From assembly GCF_000308595.1 (NCBI RefSeq), contig NZ_BAGA01000010.1:1-64000 (forward strand): a DNA stretch of 64,000 bases. Reading direction: 5' to 3'. This document shows, piece after piece, positions 45,183-57,074 of this stretch. Numbering within the stretch: position 1 is the stretch's first letter; the number at the start of each line of letters is the position of its first letter. The position numbers and the translations under genes were made by a program. This DNA is from Nocardia higoensis NBRC 100133. GTDB lineage: Bacteria; Actinomycetota; Actinomycetes; Mycobacteriales; Mycobacteriaceae. The notes under the pieces were generated by a model, which saw only the letters and a list, made by a program, of their open reading frames with translations, ran no database searches and had not been told where the DNA came from.

Positions 45183-46496
45183 ATGGTTGGACCGTCCCGT
45201 AGCAGCGCTTCCCGTCCCCGGCGGGATCAGGCGGGGCGCTATCTCATCGGCGCTCTCGTGCTGCTCGGGCTGGTTGCCAGTGTGTTCCTGATCTTCAGCA
45301 ACAACCTGCAGTGGATTCGCGTGGGCATGGTCGCGGCGCTGTGGGCGGCCGCTATCGGCGCGATGGCCGCCACCAAGTACCGCAAGGACGCCGCCGTCGA
45401 TCAGGCGAAGGTGCGCGACCTGCAGAAGGTCTACGAACTGCAACTCGACCGCGAGATCTCCGCGCGCCGCGAGTACGAGATGGGCGTGGAGGCCAGAGTC
45501 CGTGCGGAGGTCGGCGCCGACGCCGCCGAGATGGCCGCCCTGCGCGCCGAACTCTCGGTCCTGCGGCAGAGCCTGCAACGCCTCTTCGACGGTGACCTCC
45601 CCGTCGACCGTCCTGCCCTGCGCGCCGACGCCGTGCGCGTACAGGAGTTGATCGGCAGCTCTGCCGGAACGGATACCCCGGCGAACGGTAACTCGCCGAA
45701 TGCCGAAACCCGCTCCAGGACATCGACACCGGTGTTCGAGCCAGGCCATCCCCATCCGGCGGCCTTCGCGGGCCCCGACGACGAGCCGGTGACAGCCGAG
45801 ACCTCCATCGTCCCCGCCGACTACGACCCCACCGCCCCCGCCGCGACCGGCCTCGGCCCGAACAACTGGCCGCACGCGTTCCACGCCATCGGCGACGCCG
45901 GAGCCTGGGCCGACGTCTACGCCGCCGCCGAAGCCGACACCCCTTCCGACGAGCCCGGCGCGTCGTCGGCCGAAGGCGCTCAGGCGGGGCCCGCCACCGG
46001 CCCCGCGGTCACGGGCGCTGCTGCCGCAGGGCCCGCCGAGGGGGCGTCCGCGGCCATCCGGCCTGCCACAACGGACGTCGCCGCCACCGGACCCGCTGCC
46101 ACCGGAGCTGCTGCCACCGGTGCTGCTGCCACCGGACCCGCTGCCACCGGTGCTGCCGCCACCGAACCCGATACCGCGGGATCTGCCGCCACCGAACCCG
46201 ATACCGCGGGATCTGCCGCCACCGAATCCGCCGCAGCTGCGGAAGTTCCCGCACCCGGCGATACGCCCGCCGCGCAGTCCGCCGCCTCGGCCGTCGCCGC
46301 CGGCTCCGCGTCACCGATCACGGAAGCGAACACCGTCGTGCCCGGCGCCGCCGCGTCGACCGAACCGAAGTCGTCCATCGGCACCCCCGCCCGCCGTCGC
46401 CGTCGCGGGGACTCCGGCGACGAGGCGGGCGGGCGCAGGCTGTCGGTCGCCGAGATCATGGCCAACCTCGCCTCCGAGCGGCAGCACGGCAGCTGA
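45183..46496 (+). CDS. Rv3604c-like membrane protein with coiled coil and repeat tail
   Basis: A 437-aa protein from ATG 45183. Two adjacent membrane helices (YLIGALVLLGLVASVFLIF; IRVGMVAALWAAAIGAMAA) are followed by a probable coiled coil (residues ~60-145; VYELQLDREISARREYEMGV, ELSVLRQSLQRLFDGDL). A 250-residue Ala/Thr/Pro tail with short tandem repeats comes next, then a conserved C-terminus RRRGDSGDEAGGRRLSVAEI. It corresponds in place and layout to Rv3604c (DUF6779). Function unknown; a cell-envelope scaffold role is conceivable. Confidence 0.82.
   Translation: MVGPSRSSASRPRRDQAGRYLIGALVLLGLVASVFLIFSNNLQWIRVGMVAALWAAAIGAMAATKYRKDAAVDQAKVRDLQKVYELQLDREISARREYEMGVEARVRAEVGADAAEMAALRAELSVLRQSLQRLFDGDLPVDRPALRADAVRVQELIGSSAGTDTPANGNSPNAETRSRTSTPVFEPGHPHPAAFAGPDDEPVTAETSIVPADYDPTAPAATGLGPNNWPHAFHAIGDAGAWADVYAAAEADTPSDEPGASSAEGAQAGPATGPAVTGAAAAGPAEGASAAIRPATTDVAATGPAATGAAATGAAATGPAATGAAATEPDTAGSAATEPDTAGSAATESAAAAEVPAPGDTPAAQSAASAVAAGSASPITEANTVVPGAAASTEPKSSIGTPARRRRRGDSGDEAGGRRLSVAEIMANLASERQHGS
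46161..46220. repeat. 30-bp tandem repeat, two perfect copies
   Basis: Two adjacent 30-bp units encode TEPDTAGSAA twice in the tail of the Rv3604c-like protein. They are preceded by degenerate 15-bp units coding AATG(P/A) at about 46080-46160. Confidence 0.8.
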
Positions 46497-46631
46497 TCCG
46501 CGCGGCCGCGGCCGGTGAGCGATAAATCACCCCGGGTCCCGGTAGCTCCGGCAAACGGCGGGCGGATATCCTCGATCACGAAACGTCCGGTACCCGCATG
46601 GCGGGACTGGAACGACATCGAGAGGACAACG

Positions 46632-47576
46632 TTGACCTCGGAACCGACTTCCGACAGCGCTGCGTCGGGATTCGACCCCGCGCCCGCACGCCTGACGGTG
46701 GGAATCGTCTCGGCGGGACGCGTCGGATCGGCTCTCGGCTCGGCCCTGGAACGCGCCGGACACGTGGTGTTCGGCGTGGCCGCGATCTCCGATGCCTCCA
46801 AGCATCGCGCGCGTACCCGCTTGCCCGATTCGGAGATCCTGCCGGTCGAGCAGGTGGCGGCGCGCGCCGAACTGCTGCTGCTCGCCGTCCCCGACGCCGA
46901 ACTGCCCGGCCTGGTCCGCGGCTTGGCGACCGCCGGGGTGGTCCGCCCCGGCACGTTGGTGGCCCATACCTCCGGCGCGAACGGCGTGGGCGTGCTCGAA
47001 CCGCTGACCGCCCTGGGCGCCCGCCCGCTGGCCATCCACCCGGCGATGACCTTCACCGGTCACGACGAGGACATCAGCCGGCTGGCCAACGCCTGTTTCG
47101 GCGTCACCGCCGCCGACGACATCGGCTATGCCGTCGCGCAGTCGCTGGTGATCGAGATGGGCGGCGAACCGGTCCGGGTGGCCGAGGAGAACCGCACGCT
47201 CTACCACGCCGCTCTCGCGCACGGCAGCAATCACCTGGTCACCCTGGTGCTCGACGCCGTGCAGGCGCTGCGCGAGTCGCTGGCGGGCCCCGGCCTGCTC
47301 GGCCAGCAGATCGTCGACGACCAGCCGGGCGGCCTGGCCGAACGGCTGCTGGCCCCGCTGGCCTCGGCCGCGCTGGACAACGCCCTGCGCCGCGGCCAGT
47401 CCGCCCTGACCGGCCCGGTGGCCAGGGGCGATGCCGGTGCGGTGGCTGCCCACCTGGACGCGCTCGAATCCGCCGATCCCGGCGTGGCCGAGGCCTACCG
47501 CGCTCTGTCGCTGCGCACGGCCCGCCGGGCCGCCGCCGACTCCGCCCTGATCGACCTGCTGGAGGGACGCCGATGA
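46632..47576 (+). CDS. DUF2520 Rossmann-type oxidoreductase-like protein
   Basis: About 314 aa from TTG 46632, which has GAGGA upstream; GTG 46515 is an alternative. The N-terminal NAD(P)-binding fold [20 protein letters not shown] is followed by [15 protein letters not shown] and [20 protein letters not shown]. The C-terminal DUF2520 helical domain is [13 protein letters not shown]...[16 protein letters not shown]. It resembles ketopantoate reductase or 6-phosphogluconate dehydrogenase-like enzymes and overlaps panC by 4 bp. That suggests a ketopantoate-reductase-like role in pantothenate synthesis, but this is unproven. Confidence 0.88.
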   Translation: MTSEPTSDSAASGFDPAPARLTVGIVSAGRVGSALGSALERAGHVVFGVAAISDASKHRARTRLPDSEILPVEQVAARAELLLLAVPDAELPGLVRGLATAGVVRPGTLVAHTSGANGVGVLEPLTALGARPLAIHPAMTFTGHDEDISRLANACFGVTAADDIGYAVAQSLVIEMGGEPVRVAEENRTLYHAALAHGSNHLVTLVLDAVQALRESLAGPGLLGQQIVDDQPGGLAERLLAPLASAALDNALRRGQSALTGPVARGDAGAVAAHLDALESADPGVAEAYRALSLRTARRAAADSALIDLLEGRR

Positions 47577-48529
47577 TGAACACCGCACTCCGTGGCGCGT
47601 ATCGCCCCGGCGAGCTGACCGTGCACCACGATCCGGAGGTGCTCGGGTCGGTGGCCAAGGCGTTGCGCGGCGTCGGGCGCACCGTCGCGCTCGTGCCGAC
47701 CATGGGCGCCCTGCACGACGGTCACCTCGAGATCGTCCGGCAGGCCAAGCGCACGAATCAGGTCGTCATCGTCTCGATCTTCGTCAATCCGCTGCAGTTC
47801 GGCGCGGGCGAGGACCTCGACAAGTACCCGCGCACCCTGGACGCCGACGTGGAGTTGCTGCGCGCCGAGGGCGTGGAACTGGTGTTCGCGCCGAGCCCGG
47901 CGGACATGTACCCCGACGGCCCGCGCACGACCGTGCACCCCGGCCCGCTGGGCGCCGAACTCGAAGGCCGCACCCGCCCAACGCATTTCGCGGGCATGCT
48001 CACCGTGGTCGCCAAGCTGCTCCAGATCGCCCGTCCCACCCAGGCGTTCTTCGGTGAGAAGGACTACCAGCAGCTCACCCTGATCCGGCAGATGGTGCGC
48101 GATCTGAACTTCGACGTGAAGATCGTGCCGGTGCCGACCGTGCGGGAGTCCGACGGTCTCGCGCTGTCCTCGCGCAACCGCTACCTCGACGAAGCGCAGC
48201 GCGAGACGGCCCTGACGCTCTCGGCCGCACTGTCGGCGGGCGCGCATTCGGGCGGTCTCGGCGCGCAGGGCGTGCTCGACGCGGCCCGCGCGGTCCTCGA
48301 CGCCGCCGACGGCATCGACCTGGACTACCTGGAATTGCGTTCCTCGACGCTCGGCCCGGCCCCGGCCACCGGCAATGCCCGCCTGCTGGTGGCGGCCAAG
48401 GTCGGCGCCACGCGGTTGATCGACAACATCGCCGTCACCCTCGGCGCCCCGATCGACGGGCATCCGAACCACGGCGCCCAGCCGAAACCGGCGCCCGCCG
48501 ACCCCGCTCTCGTTCCTCCCGCGCGCTAG
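47573..48529 (+). CDS. panC: Pantothenate synthetase
   Basis: A 318-aa enzyme that condenses pantoate and beta-alanine with ATP. Motifs: [19 protein letters not shown] (HIGH-like HDGH), [37 protein letters not shown], and [14 protein letters not shown] (KMSKS-like). ATG at 47573 or 47576. It is flanked by the DUF2520 gene (4-bp overlap) and panD (13-bp gap), as in mycobacteria. Confidence 0.97.
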   Translation: MMNTALRGAYRPGELTVHHDPEVLGSVAKALRGVGRTVALVPTMGALHDGHLEIVRQAKRTNQVVIVSIFVNPLQFGAGEDLDKYPRTLDADVELLRAEGVELVFAPSPADMYPDGPRTTVHPGPLGAELEGRTRPTHFAGMLTVVAKLLQIARPTQAFFGEKDYQQLTLIRQMVRDLNFDVKIVPVPTVRESDGLALSSRNRYLDEAQRETALTLSAALSAGAHSGGLGAQGVLDAARAVLDAADGIDLDYLELRSSTLGPAPATGNARLLVAAKVGATRLIDNIAVTLGAPIDGHPNHGAQPKPAPADPALVPPAR

Positions 48530-48542
48530 AAAGGCGACGACG

Positions 48543-48962
48543 ATGCTGCGCACCATGATGAAGTCCAAGATCCACCGGGCCACCGTGACCCACGCCGATC
48601 TGCACTATGTGGGTTCGGTGACGGTGGACCAGGATCTGCTCGACGCCGCCGACCTGCTCGAGGGTGAACAGGTCTGCATCGTCGACATCGACAACGGCGC
48701 CCGCCTGGAGACCTACGTCATCGCCGGTGAGCGCGGATCCGGCGTGATCGGCATCAACGGCGCCGCCGCGCATCTCGTGCACCCGGGCGACCTGGTGATC
48801 CTCATCGCCTACGGGATGATGAACGAGCAGGAGATCGCTGAGTACGAGCCCAAGGTGGTCTTCGTCGACGAGCGCAATCGCGCGATCGAACTCGGCGCCG
48901 ATCCGGCGCACGCGCCGGAGGGGTCGGGCCTGACCTCGCCGCGCTCGCTGACCTTCGCCTGA
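48543..48962 (+). CDS. panD: Aspartate 1-decarboxylase
   Basis: A 139-aa pyruvoyl enzyme that makes beta-alanine from aspartate. The self-cleavage site is Gly24-Ser25 in [13 protein letters not shown], giving the pyruvoyl group on the alpha chain. [20 protein letters not shown] and [18 protein letters not shown] follow. The normal length plus a short C-terminal tail. The stop overlaps an upstream candidate start for coaX. Confidence 0.97.
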   Translation: MLRTMMKSKIHRATVTHADLHYVGSVTVDQDLLDAADLLEGEQVCIVDIDNGARLETYVIAGERGSGVIGINGAAAHLVHPGDLVILIAYGMMNEQEIAEYEPKVVFVDERNRAIELGADPAHAPEGSGLTSPRSLTFA

Positions 48963-49009
48963 TGCCCGACCCTTCCCCCGCGACCGGGGAAGCCTCCACC
49001 GGGGGACCG

Positions 49010-49804
49010 ATGCTGCTGACCATCGACGTCCGTAACACGAGTATCGAACTGGGCCTGTTCACCGGCAGCGGATCGCACGCGCGCCTGCACCGGCACTGGC
49101 GCACGCACACCAACCCGCTGCTGACCGCCGACGAGTTCGCCATGCAGCTGCGCGGTCTGGTCGGCGCGCCGCTGGAGGAGGTGGTCGGGGTCGCCGCGCT
49201 CTCGACCGTGCCGCCGGTGCTGCACGAATTACGCGCCATGCTGGAGCGCTACTGGTCGCATGTGCCGCACGTGGTGGTCGAGCCCGGTGTGCGCACCGGC
49301 ATCCCGCTGCTGGTGGACAATCCGAAGGAGATCGGCGCGGACCGCATCGTGAACGCGCTGGCGGCCTACCAGCAGTTCGGCACGGCCGCGATCGTCGTCG
49401 ACTTCGGCACCGCCACCACCGTGGACCTGGTTTCGGCCAAGGGCGAGTTCCTGGGCGGGGTGATCGCCCCCGGCGTGGTCATCTCCGGGGAGGCGCTGAT
49501 CGAGAAGGCGGGCCTGCGCCGGGTCGAGCTGGCCCGGCCGCGCTCGGTGGTCGGCAAGAACACCGTGGAGGCGATGCAGTCCGGCGCGGTGTTCGGGTTC
49601 GCCGGCCTGGTCGACGGGCTGATCGACCGCATTCGCGACGAGTTCGACGCCTTCGCGGGCAACGACGTCACGGTGGTCGCCACCGGCATCAGCGCGCCGC
49701 TGATCGTGCCGGAGTCCGAGACCATCGACAAGCACGAACCGCATCTCACGCTGACCGGCCTGCTGCGGGTCTACGAGCGAAATCAGCAGCGGCGCAAGGG
49801 ATGA
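49010..49804 (+). CDS. coaX: Type III pantothenate kinase
   Basis: 264 aa from ATG 49010 ([17 protein letters not shown]), which matches the family N-terminus and has GGGGGA upstream; ATG 48962, overlapping panD, would add 16 unlike residues. It phosphorylates pantothenate at the start of CoA synthesis. Motifs: DVRNT phosphate loop, [27 protein letters not shown] and [15 protein letters not shown]. Completes the panC-panD-coaX set. Confidence 0.95.
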   Translation: MLLTIDVRNTSIELGLFTGSGSHARLHRHWRTHTNPLLTADEFAMQLRGLVGAPLEEVVGVAALSTVPPVLHELRAMLERYWSHVPHVVVEPGVRTGIPLLVDNPKEIGADRIVNALAAYQQFGTAAIVVDFGTATTVDLVSAKGEFLGGVIAPGVVISGEALIEKAGLRRVELARPRSVVGKNTVEAMQSGAVFGFAGLVDGLIDRIRDEFDAFAGNDVTVVATGISAPLIVPESETIDKHEPHLTLTGLLRVYERNQQRRKG

Positions 49805-49883
49805 CGATGCGACGGCGGCAGCGTTGCGGAATTGCGGCGTGGATCACGCCGCCCGGTGCTGTCGCCCGCGCGAACGACGCTGC

Positions 49884-49889
49884 TACACT
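49884..49889 (+). promoter_or_regulatory. Leaderless -10 box of the Cys leader peptide
   Basis: TACACT ends 7 nt before GTG 49897, so the transcript should start on the leader peptide start codon. Confidence 0.6.
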
Positions 49890-49896
49890 CGCTGGC

Positions 49897-49938
49897 GTGT
49901 TCCACCGTGCGCGTACCCAGGAGTGTTGTCGAGGCTGA
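49897..49938 (+). CDS. Leader peptide with Cys-Cys (cysteine attenuator)
   Basis: A 13-codon leaderless frame, MFHRARTQECCRG then TGA. The tandem cysteine codons TGT TGT (49924-49929) near its end are what a cysteine-sensing attenuator needs. The frame ends inside the first of two competing hairpins. The downstream genes are cysteine dioxygenase and a rhodanese. Cysteine-responsive short leaderless frames have been described in mycobacteria. This one is inferred from structure. Confidence 0.65.
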   Translation: MFHRARTQECCRG

Positions 49939-50000
49939 TCCGGCCTCGACCGTTCGAGGCTGACTTCTTCCAGTCCCTCGACCGTTCACACTTCCTGGAG
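49928..50000 (+). promoter_or_regulatory. Alternative hairpins, probable translational attenuator
   Basis: Hairpin 1:2 is GTCGAGGC (49928-49935) with GCCTCGAC (49943-49950), and its left arm overlaps the leader's last codons. Hairpin 2:3 is GCCTCGA (49943-49949) with TCGAGGC (49954-49960), so the two exclude each other. Arm 3 can also pair with CCTCGA (49976-49981). TTCCAG (49968-49973) can pair with the ribosome site CTGGAG (49995-50000). The layout suggests ribosome position on the Cys codons decides access to the cysteine dioxygenase start. Confidence 0.6.
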
Positions 50001-50008
50001 CAACGCTC

Positions 50009-50698
50009 ATGCGTACCTCTGTTCTTTCTTCGGCCGATTCCGCGCAGGCTCGCACCGCACCCGCCGATTCCGTCTCGGCGCAGTCCCGCCGGGCGGCCGG
50101 GTCCCCGCTGATCACCGCGCGTCGCCGCGCCACCACCGTCGGCCTGTCCGACGACCCTCGCCTGGAGCGCCCGGTCGCGCCCGCGCTGCCGACCCGGCTG
50201 CGTCCCGCCGACCTGCTGCGCATCACCGACGAGGGCGCCGAGGACGTGCTCGACGGGCGCTACGACCACCTGCTGCCCGAGGGCGGCATCCTGCCCAGCG
50301 TCGAACGCTGGTCCACCCGGATCCACGCCGACGACGAGGTCGACGTCTGGCTGATCAGCTGGACCCCGTCGAAGACCACCGAACTGCACGATCACGCCGG
50401 CTCGCTCGGCGCGCTGACCGTGCTCAGCGGTGCGCTGTCCGAATTACGCTGGAACGGAACGGAATTACGCGCAAGAACACTCTCGGCGGGTGATCAGGCG
50501 TCCTTCCCGATCGGCTGGGTGCACGAGGTGATGCGCGCGCCCTCGGCGATCGAGCCCGTCACCGCCGAACCGACCCTGAGCGTGCACGCGTATTCGCCGC
50601 CGCTGACCGCAATGTCCTATTACGAGGTCACCGGTCACGGCACGCTGCGCCGCACCCGCACCGTTCTCACCGATGAGCCCGAAGGTGATATCCGATGA
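50009..50698 (+). CDS. Cysteine dioxygenase
   Basis: A 229-aa cupin-fold protein from ATG 50009 with GGAG 8 nt upstream. The iron-binding His-x-His is in TTELHDHAGSLGALTVLSGA and the third His is in FPIGWVHEVMRAPS. Bacterial enzymes oxidise L-cysteine to cysteine sulfinate. The first ~50 residues are a Ser/Ala/Arg-rich extension. It overlaps the rhodanese gene (ATGA) and sits behind a Cys-Cys leader peptide, so it is probably expressed according to cysteine supply. Confidence 0.9.
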   Translation: MRTSVLSSADSAQARTAPADSVSAQSRRAAGSPLITARRRATTVGLSDDPRLERPVAPALPTRLRPADLLRITDEGAEDVLDGRYDHLLPEGGILPSVERWSTRIHADDEVDVWLISWTPSKTTELHDHAGSLGALTVLSGALSELRWNGTELRARTLSAGDQASFPIGWVHEVMRAPSAIEPVTAEPTLSVHAYSPPLTAMSYYEVTGHGTLRRTRTVLTDEPEGDIR

Positions 50699-51126
50699 GC
50701 CGCCTGACCATCGATCAGATGCTCGACCACGCCCGCGCCGCCCTCACCCGTATCTATGCCTGGCAGCTTCCCGAGGCGCTCGGCCGCGGCGCGATCCTCG
50801 TCGACATCCGCCCGCAAGCCCAGCGCGATCGCGAGGGAACCCTGCCCGGCGCCCTGGTCATCGAACGCAATGTCCTGGAATGGCGGCTGGATCCGTCGAG
50901 TTCCGCGCGACTGGCGCTGGCCACCGACCACGATGTGGAATGGATCGTGGTCTGCTCGGAGGGATACACCTCCAGCCTGGCCGCCGCCTCGCTGCAGCAA
51001 CTCGGTCTGCACCGGGCCACCGATCTGGTCGGCGGATATCAGGCTCTGAAAGCCGCCGGGCTGCTCACCGTCGCCGCCCGTACCCCGCATTTCGCCCGTG
51101 AGGTCGCCTCGCTGGCCTCGCTGTGA
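50695..51126 (+). CDS. Rhodanese-like sulfurtransferase
   Basis: A 143-aa single-domain rhodanese overlapping the cysteine dioxygenase stop. Seen: [20 protein letters not shown] (substrate loop), [13 protein letters not shown], and the active-site loop [13 protein letters not shown] with the catalytic Cys. Coupling to cysteine dioxygenase suggests it handles sulfur released during cysteine breakdown. A strong terminator follows 23 bp later. Confidence 0.92.
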   Translation: MSRLTIDQMLDHARAALTRIYAWQLPEALGRGAILVDIRPQAQRDREGTLPGALVIERNVLEWRLDPSSSARLALATDHDVEWIVVCSEGYTSSLAAASLQQLGLHRATDLVGGYQALKAAGLLTVAARTPHFAREVASLASL

Positions 51127-51148
51127 TCACAGCTTTCGCGTAACCGTT

Positions 51149-51187
51149 CCTCGCCGCCCGCACGCCCCGCGCGTGCGGGCGGCGAGG
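51149..51187 (+). terminator. Terminator of the cysteine dioxygenase-rhodanese operon
   Basis: A 17-bp perfect stem (CCTCGCCGCCCGCACGC arm with its complement at 51171-51187) and a 5-nt loop. Confidence 0.85.
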
Positions 51188-51245
51188 CGTTCCCGGCCTG
51201 TTCGCGCGGTGTCCGGGCGCTCGCGGACACCTTCGGGGGCCACGC

Positions 51246-51251
51246 TAGGGT
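51246..51251 (+). promoter_or_regulatory. Leaderless -10 box of lysS
   Basis: TAGGGT (TANNNT) ends 8 nt before GTG 51260, and no ribosome site lies between them. Confidence 0.45.
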
Positions 51252-51259
51252 TACCCGAT

Positions 51260-52795
51260 GTGAGCACTGCGAATACGCCCCCAGGCAAGAAGAACGCTGC
51301 CCAGTCCGTCGCCGACGTGCCCGAGCAGATGCGAATTCGCCAGGACAAGCGTGCGCGGTTGCTCGCCGAAGGCGCCGAAGCCTACCCCGTGGTCGTCCCG
51401 CGCACCCACACGCTGGCCGAGATCCGGGCCGCCTATCCCGATCTGCCCGCCGATTCCCAGACCGGGGAAAAGGTCGGCGTGGCCGGCCGCGTCATCTTCG
51501 TGCGCAATACCGGCAAGCTGTGCTTCGCCACCCTGCAGGAGGGTGACGGCACCAAATTGCAGGCCATGATCAGCCTGAACGGCGTGGGCGCCGACGCGCT
51601 GGCGGCCTGGAAGTCGGACGTGGATCTGGGCGACTTCGTCTTCGTGCACGGCGAGGTGATCGTCTCGCGCACCGGCGAATTGAGCGTCATGGCCGATTCC
51701 TGGACGATGGCGGCCAAGTCGCTGCGCCCGCTGCCGGTGGCGCACAAGGAGATGAGCGAGGAATCGCGGGTCCGCCAGCGTTATGTGGATCTGATCGTGC
51801 GCCCGGAGGCCAGGGAGATGGCCAGGACACGCGTCGCGGTGGTGCGCGCGCTGCGTAATGCCCTCGAACGTCGCGGCTTCCTCGAGGTCGAGACGCCGAT
51901 GCTGCAAACCCTGCACGGCGGCGCGGCGGCACGGCCGTTCATCACCCATTCCAATGCCCTCGATATGGACCTCTACCTGCGTATCGCGCCGGAGTTGTTC
52001 CTCAAGCGCTGTGTGGTCGGCGGCCTGGAGAAGGTCTTCGAGATCAACCGCAACTTCCGTAACGAAGGCGCCGATTCCACGCATTCGCCGGAGTTCGCGA
52101 TGCTGGAAACCTACGAGGCCTACGGCACCTATGACGACTCCGCGGCGATGATCCGGGAATTGATCCAGGAAGTCGCGCAGGAGGCGCTCGGCACACTGGT
52201 GGTAACCCTCCCCGACGGCAGCGATTACGACCTCGGCGGCGAGTGGACGACCGTCGAGATGTATCCGTCGCTGTCCGAGGCGCTGGGCCGCCCGGTGACT
52301 CCGGAAACGACCGTCGAGGAATTGCGTGCGATCGCCGCCCATGTCGGACTGGAAATTCCGGAGCACAAGGGTTACGGCCACGGCAAACTCGTGGAAGAAC
52401 TCTGGGAACACCAGTACGGCGACAAGCTGTATGCGCCGACTTTCGTGCGCGACTTCCCGGTGGAGACTTCTCCGCTCACTCGGCAACATCGTAGCAAGCC
52501 CGGCGTGACCGAGAAGTGGGATCTGTATGTGCGCGGCTTCGAACTGGCCACCGGTTATTCCGAACTCGTCGATCCGGTGATCCAGCGCGAGCGGTTCGTC
52601 GACCAGGCCAGGCTCGCCGCCCAGGGAGACGACGAGGCAATGGTCCTCGACGAGGACTTCCTCGCGGCGATGGAGTACGGTATGCCGCCGACGACCGGAA
52701 CGGGTATGGGAATCGATCGCTTGTTGATGGCGCTCACCGGATTCGGAATCCGGGAAACGATACTGTTCCCAATTGTTCGCCCGGCCGCTCGCTGA
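51260..52795 (+). CDS. lysS: Lysyl-tRNA synthetase, class II
   Basis: 511 aa from GTG 51260, probably leaderless. An N-terminal OB-fold anticodon-binding domain ([20 protein letters not shown]) precedes the class II core: motif 1 in [20 protein letters not shown], motif 2 [18 protein letters not shown], and motif 3 [16 protein letters not shown]. Length is normal. It charges tRNA-Lys in the cytosol. The order lysS-lsr2-clpC is that of mycobacteria. Confidence 0.97.
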   Translation: MSTANTPPGKKNAAQSVADVPEQMRIRQDKRARLLAEGAEAYPVVVPRTHTLAEIRAAYPDLPADSQTGEKVGVAGRVIFVRNTGKLCFATLQEGDGTKLQAMISLNGVGADALAAWKSDVDLGDFVFVHGEVIVSRTGELSVMADSWTMAAKSLRPLPVAHKEMSEESRVRQRYVDLIVRPEAREMARTRVAVVRALRNALERRGFLEVETPMLQTLHGGAAARPFITHSNALDMDLYLRIAPELFLKRCVVGGLEKVFEINRNFRNEGADSTHSPEFAMLETYEAYGTYDDSAAMIRELIQEVAQEALGTLVVTLPDGSDYDLGGEWTTVEMYPSLSEALGRPVTPETTVEELRAIAAHVGLEIPEHKGYGHGKLVEELWEHQYGDKLYAPTFVRDFPVETSPLTRQHRSKPGVTEKWDLYVRGFELATGYSELVDPVIQRERFVDQARLAAQGDDEAMVLDEDFLAAMEYGMPPTTGTGMGIDRLLMALTGFGIRETILFPIVRPAAR

Positions 52796-52930
52796 GTCGC
52801 AGTAGAACGGCAGCAGTAGTTCGGTAGTGCTGTTCCGGTCTCGTCTTGGAATTTTTTGACTTCAAGGTATTCTTATCACGGGTAATCGGCCTAGTCGCGG
52901 GTCGCACGATTTCGAGAGGACGTTCAGCTC

Positions 52931-53290
52931 ATGGCAAAGAAGGTCACCGTTAGCCTGATCGACGATGTCGACGGTGAGTCCATCGCAGACGAGACCATCG
53001 AGTTTGCGATCGACGGTGTGTCGTACGAGATCGATCTGTCGTCGGTCAATGCCGCGAAGCTGCGTGACGGGCTGGAGGAGTGGGTTTCCAATGCGCGCCG
53101 GGTGAGCGGTCGGCGTCGTGCCAAGGCGGTCTCCGGTGCCGCCGCGGCCCCCAAGAGCCGAGTTTCCATCGATCGCGAACAAAGCGCCGCAATTCGTGAG
53201 TGGGCGCGCCGTAATGGTCACAAGGTGTCCGCGCGGGGTCGTATCTCCGCCGACATCACCGAGGCCTACAACAAGGCGGCGAAGAGCTAG
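52931..53290 (+). CDS. lsr2: Lsr2 nucleoid-associated silencing protein
   Basis: A 119-aa H-NS-like protein. The N-terminal dimerisation part ([40 protein letters not shown]) is followed by a basic linker and the C-terminal DNA-binding domain with the AT-hook-like Arg-Gly-Arg in [19 protein letters not shown]. Lsr2 binds AT-rich DNA and silences acquired genes. GAGAGGA lies upstream of ATG 52931. The preceding AT-rich stretch (about 52848-52885), unusual for this genome, may allow autoregulation. Confidence 0.97.
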   Translation: MAKKVTVSLIDDVDGESIADETIEFAIDGVSYEIDLSSVNAAKLRDGLEEWVSNARRVSGRRRAKAVSGAAAAPKSRVSIDREQSAAIREWARRNGHKVSARGRISADITEAYNKAAKS

Positions 53291-53300
53291 ATCTTTTTTC

Positions 53301-53342
53301 CACCGCCGCCCGGGTGAATCGTGCGACACCCGGGCGGCGGTG
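53301..53342 (+). terminator. lsr2 terminator
   Basis: A 16-bp perfect stem (CACCGCCGCCCGGGTG and complement) with a 10-nt loop, 10 bp after the stop. Confidence 0.85.
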
Positions 53343-53521
53343 TGTTCTCGTCGGCCCGGTGGTGATAGGGCATCGGTATATTCGGCCCCGCCGGTGGCAG
53401 GCGACCTCGGCAGGGGGTGGGCCGCACGGGCGATCTGTGCGATCGTTCCACTGGTGGATCGTCGGTGCTCGCCGGTGCTCCGCAGTGGCCGGCGATGTGG
53501 GAAAGATGAGGTGGCGGCGCG

Positions 53522-54145
53522 GTGACAGCATTCGTCGGTTCGTTGTTGCGGTACGTCGACGACAACGGACGGCAGCAGGAGTTCGAGCTGAGCGCCGAGC
53601 GTCAGCGCATCACCATCGGCCGATCCCCGCAGGCCGACCTCTCGTTGAGCTGGGACGCCGAGGTCTCGCGGCTGCACGCCGCGATCGAATACCTGGGCAC
53701 GCACTGGACCATCGTCGACGACGGTCTGTCCCGCAACGGCACTTTCGTCAACGGCGAGCGGCTCACCGGCAGGCATCGACTACAGCCGGGCGACCGCATC
53801 CGGGTCGGCACCTCGCTGGTCTCCTTCCACGAGTTCGGCACCCCGGCCGAGGACATCACCCGGGTGGCCACCGGCAGCACGCCCACGCTGCGCTCGCTCA
53901 CCGAGACCCAGCTGGCCGTGCTGATCGCGCTGTGCAGGCCGTACAAGAACGGGGCGGGCTTCGCGACCCCCGCGTCCAACCAGCAGATCGCCGAGGAGCT
54001 GTTCCTCAGCGTCGACGCCATCAAGACCCATCTGCGCGCGCTGTTCGCCAAGTTCGGCGTGGAGAATCTGCCGCAGAACCAGAAGCGCGTGCGTCTGGCC
54101 GCGCTGGCCATGCAGAGCGGCATCATCTCCGACCGGGACCTGTGA
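53522..54145 (+). CDS. FHA domain protein with C-terminal helix-turn-helix
   Basis: A 207-aa protein from GTG 53522. Residues ~28-100 form an FHA phosphothreonine-binding domain with TIGRSPQADLSL, EVSRLHAAIE and DDGLSRNGTFVNGERL. The C-terminal ~85 residues carry a LuxR-like helix-turn-helix (SNQQIAEELFLSVDAIKTHL, then RALFAKFGVENLPQ). It could link Ser/Thr kinase signalling to transcription. It sits between lsr2 and clpC as a probable single-gene unit. Targets are unknown. Confidence 0.85.
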   Translation: MTAFVGSLLRYVDDNGRQQEFELSAERQRITIGRSPQADLSLSWDAEVSRLHAAIEYLGTHWTIVDDGLSRNGTFVNGERLTGRHRLQPGDRIRVGTSLVSFHEFGTPAEDITRVATGSTPTLRSLTETQLAVLIALCRPYKNGAGFATPASNQQIAEELFLSVDAIKTHLRALFAKFGVENLPQNQKRVRLAALAMQSGIISDRDL

Positions 54146-54223
54146 TCCGGCCGGGCCGGTGCTGTGGCGAGACGGATGGGCCCGGTGAGGTGTAGCGATG
54201 TTCGCTCTGGGCAAAACCCACAC

Positions 54224-54250
54224 GGAAACGATTCGCCGACCGCCCGCGTT
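54224..54250 (+). promoter_or_regulatory. SigH/SigE-like promoter upstream of clpC
   Basis: GGAAAC (54224-54229), 17 bp, then CGTT (54247-54250) resembles the SigH/SigE consensus. It lies about 185 bp before ATG 54437 and would suit heat or oxidative induction. The 54146-54436 gap holds nothing else recognised. Confidence 0.35.
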
Positions 54251-54436
54251 GTGAGTGAATGACCATGTGGCCGCCGGTTCCCAATAGGGTGGACCGCAGG
54301 CGGCCGAAACCCCCGCCAACTAGAGTGGAGGCAGGGGCCGCAACCCCCGGGCTTCATGGCAGGCTGACGATACACAGGCTGCAGAGCACCGAGTGTCGGA
54401 TGCCACTGAAGGTCTGAGCAGGAGAGTGAGGGAGCG

Positions 54437-56992
<2,556 letters not shown>

Positions 56993-57028
56993 TCCCCTCG
57001 GTGGTCCGCCCCGGCGGACGACACGATT

Positions 57029-57059
57029 CGAGGCCCGCTCCGACCAGGAGCGGGCCTCG
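57029..57059 (+). terminator. clpC terminator
   Basis: CGAGGCCCGCTCC pairs with GGAGCGGGCCTCG (13 bp, 5-nt loop), followed by TTCGTTCCG; 37 bp after the stop. Confidence 0.85.
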
Positions 57060-57074
57060 TTCGTTCCGTACACA

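Noticed and set aside
49824..50111. A 95-codon plus-strand frame covering the Cys leader region
   Set aside because: It is out of frame with the leader peptide and the dioxygenase, runs through both hairpins and the ribosome site, and has no family features.
54199..54217. ClgR box upstream of clpC (TTCGCT...GGCAAA)
   Set aside because: Only one half resembles the CGC-N5-GCG pattern; too weak to call.
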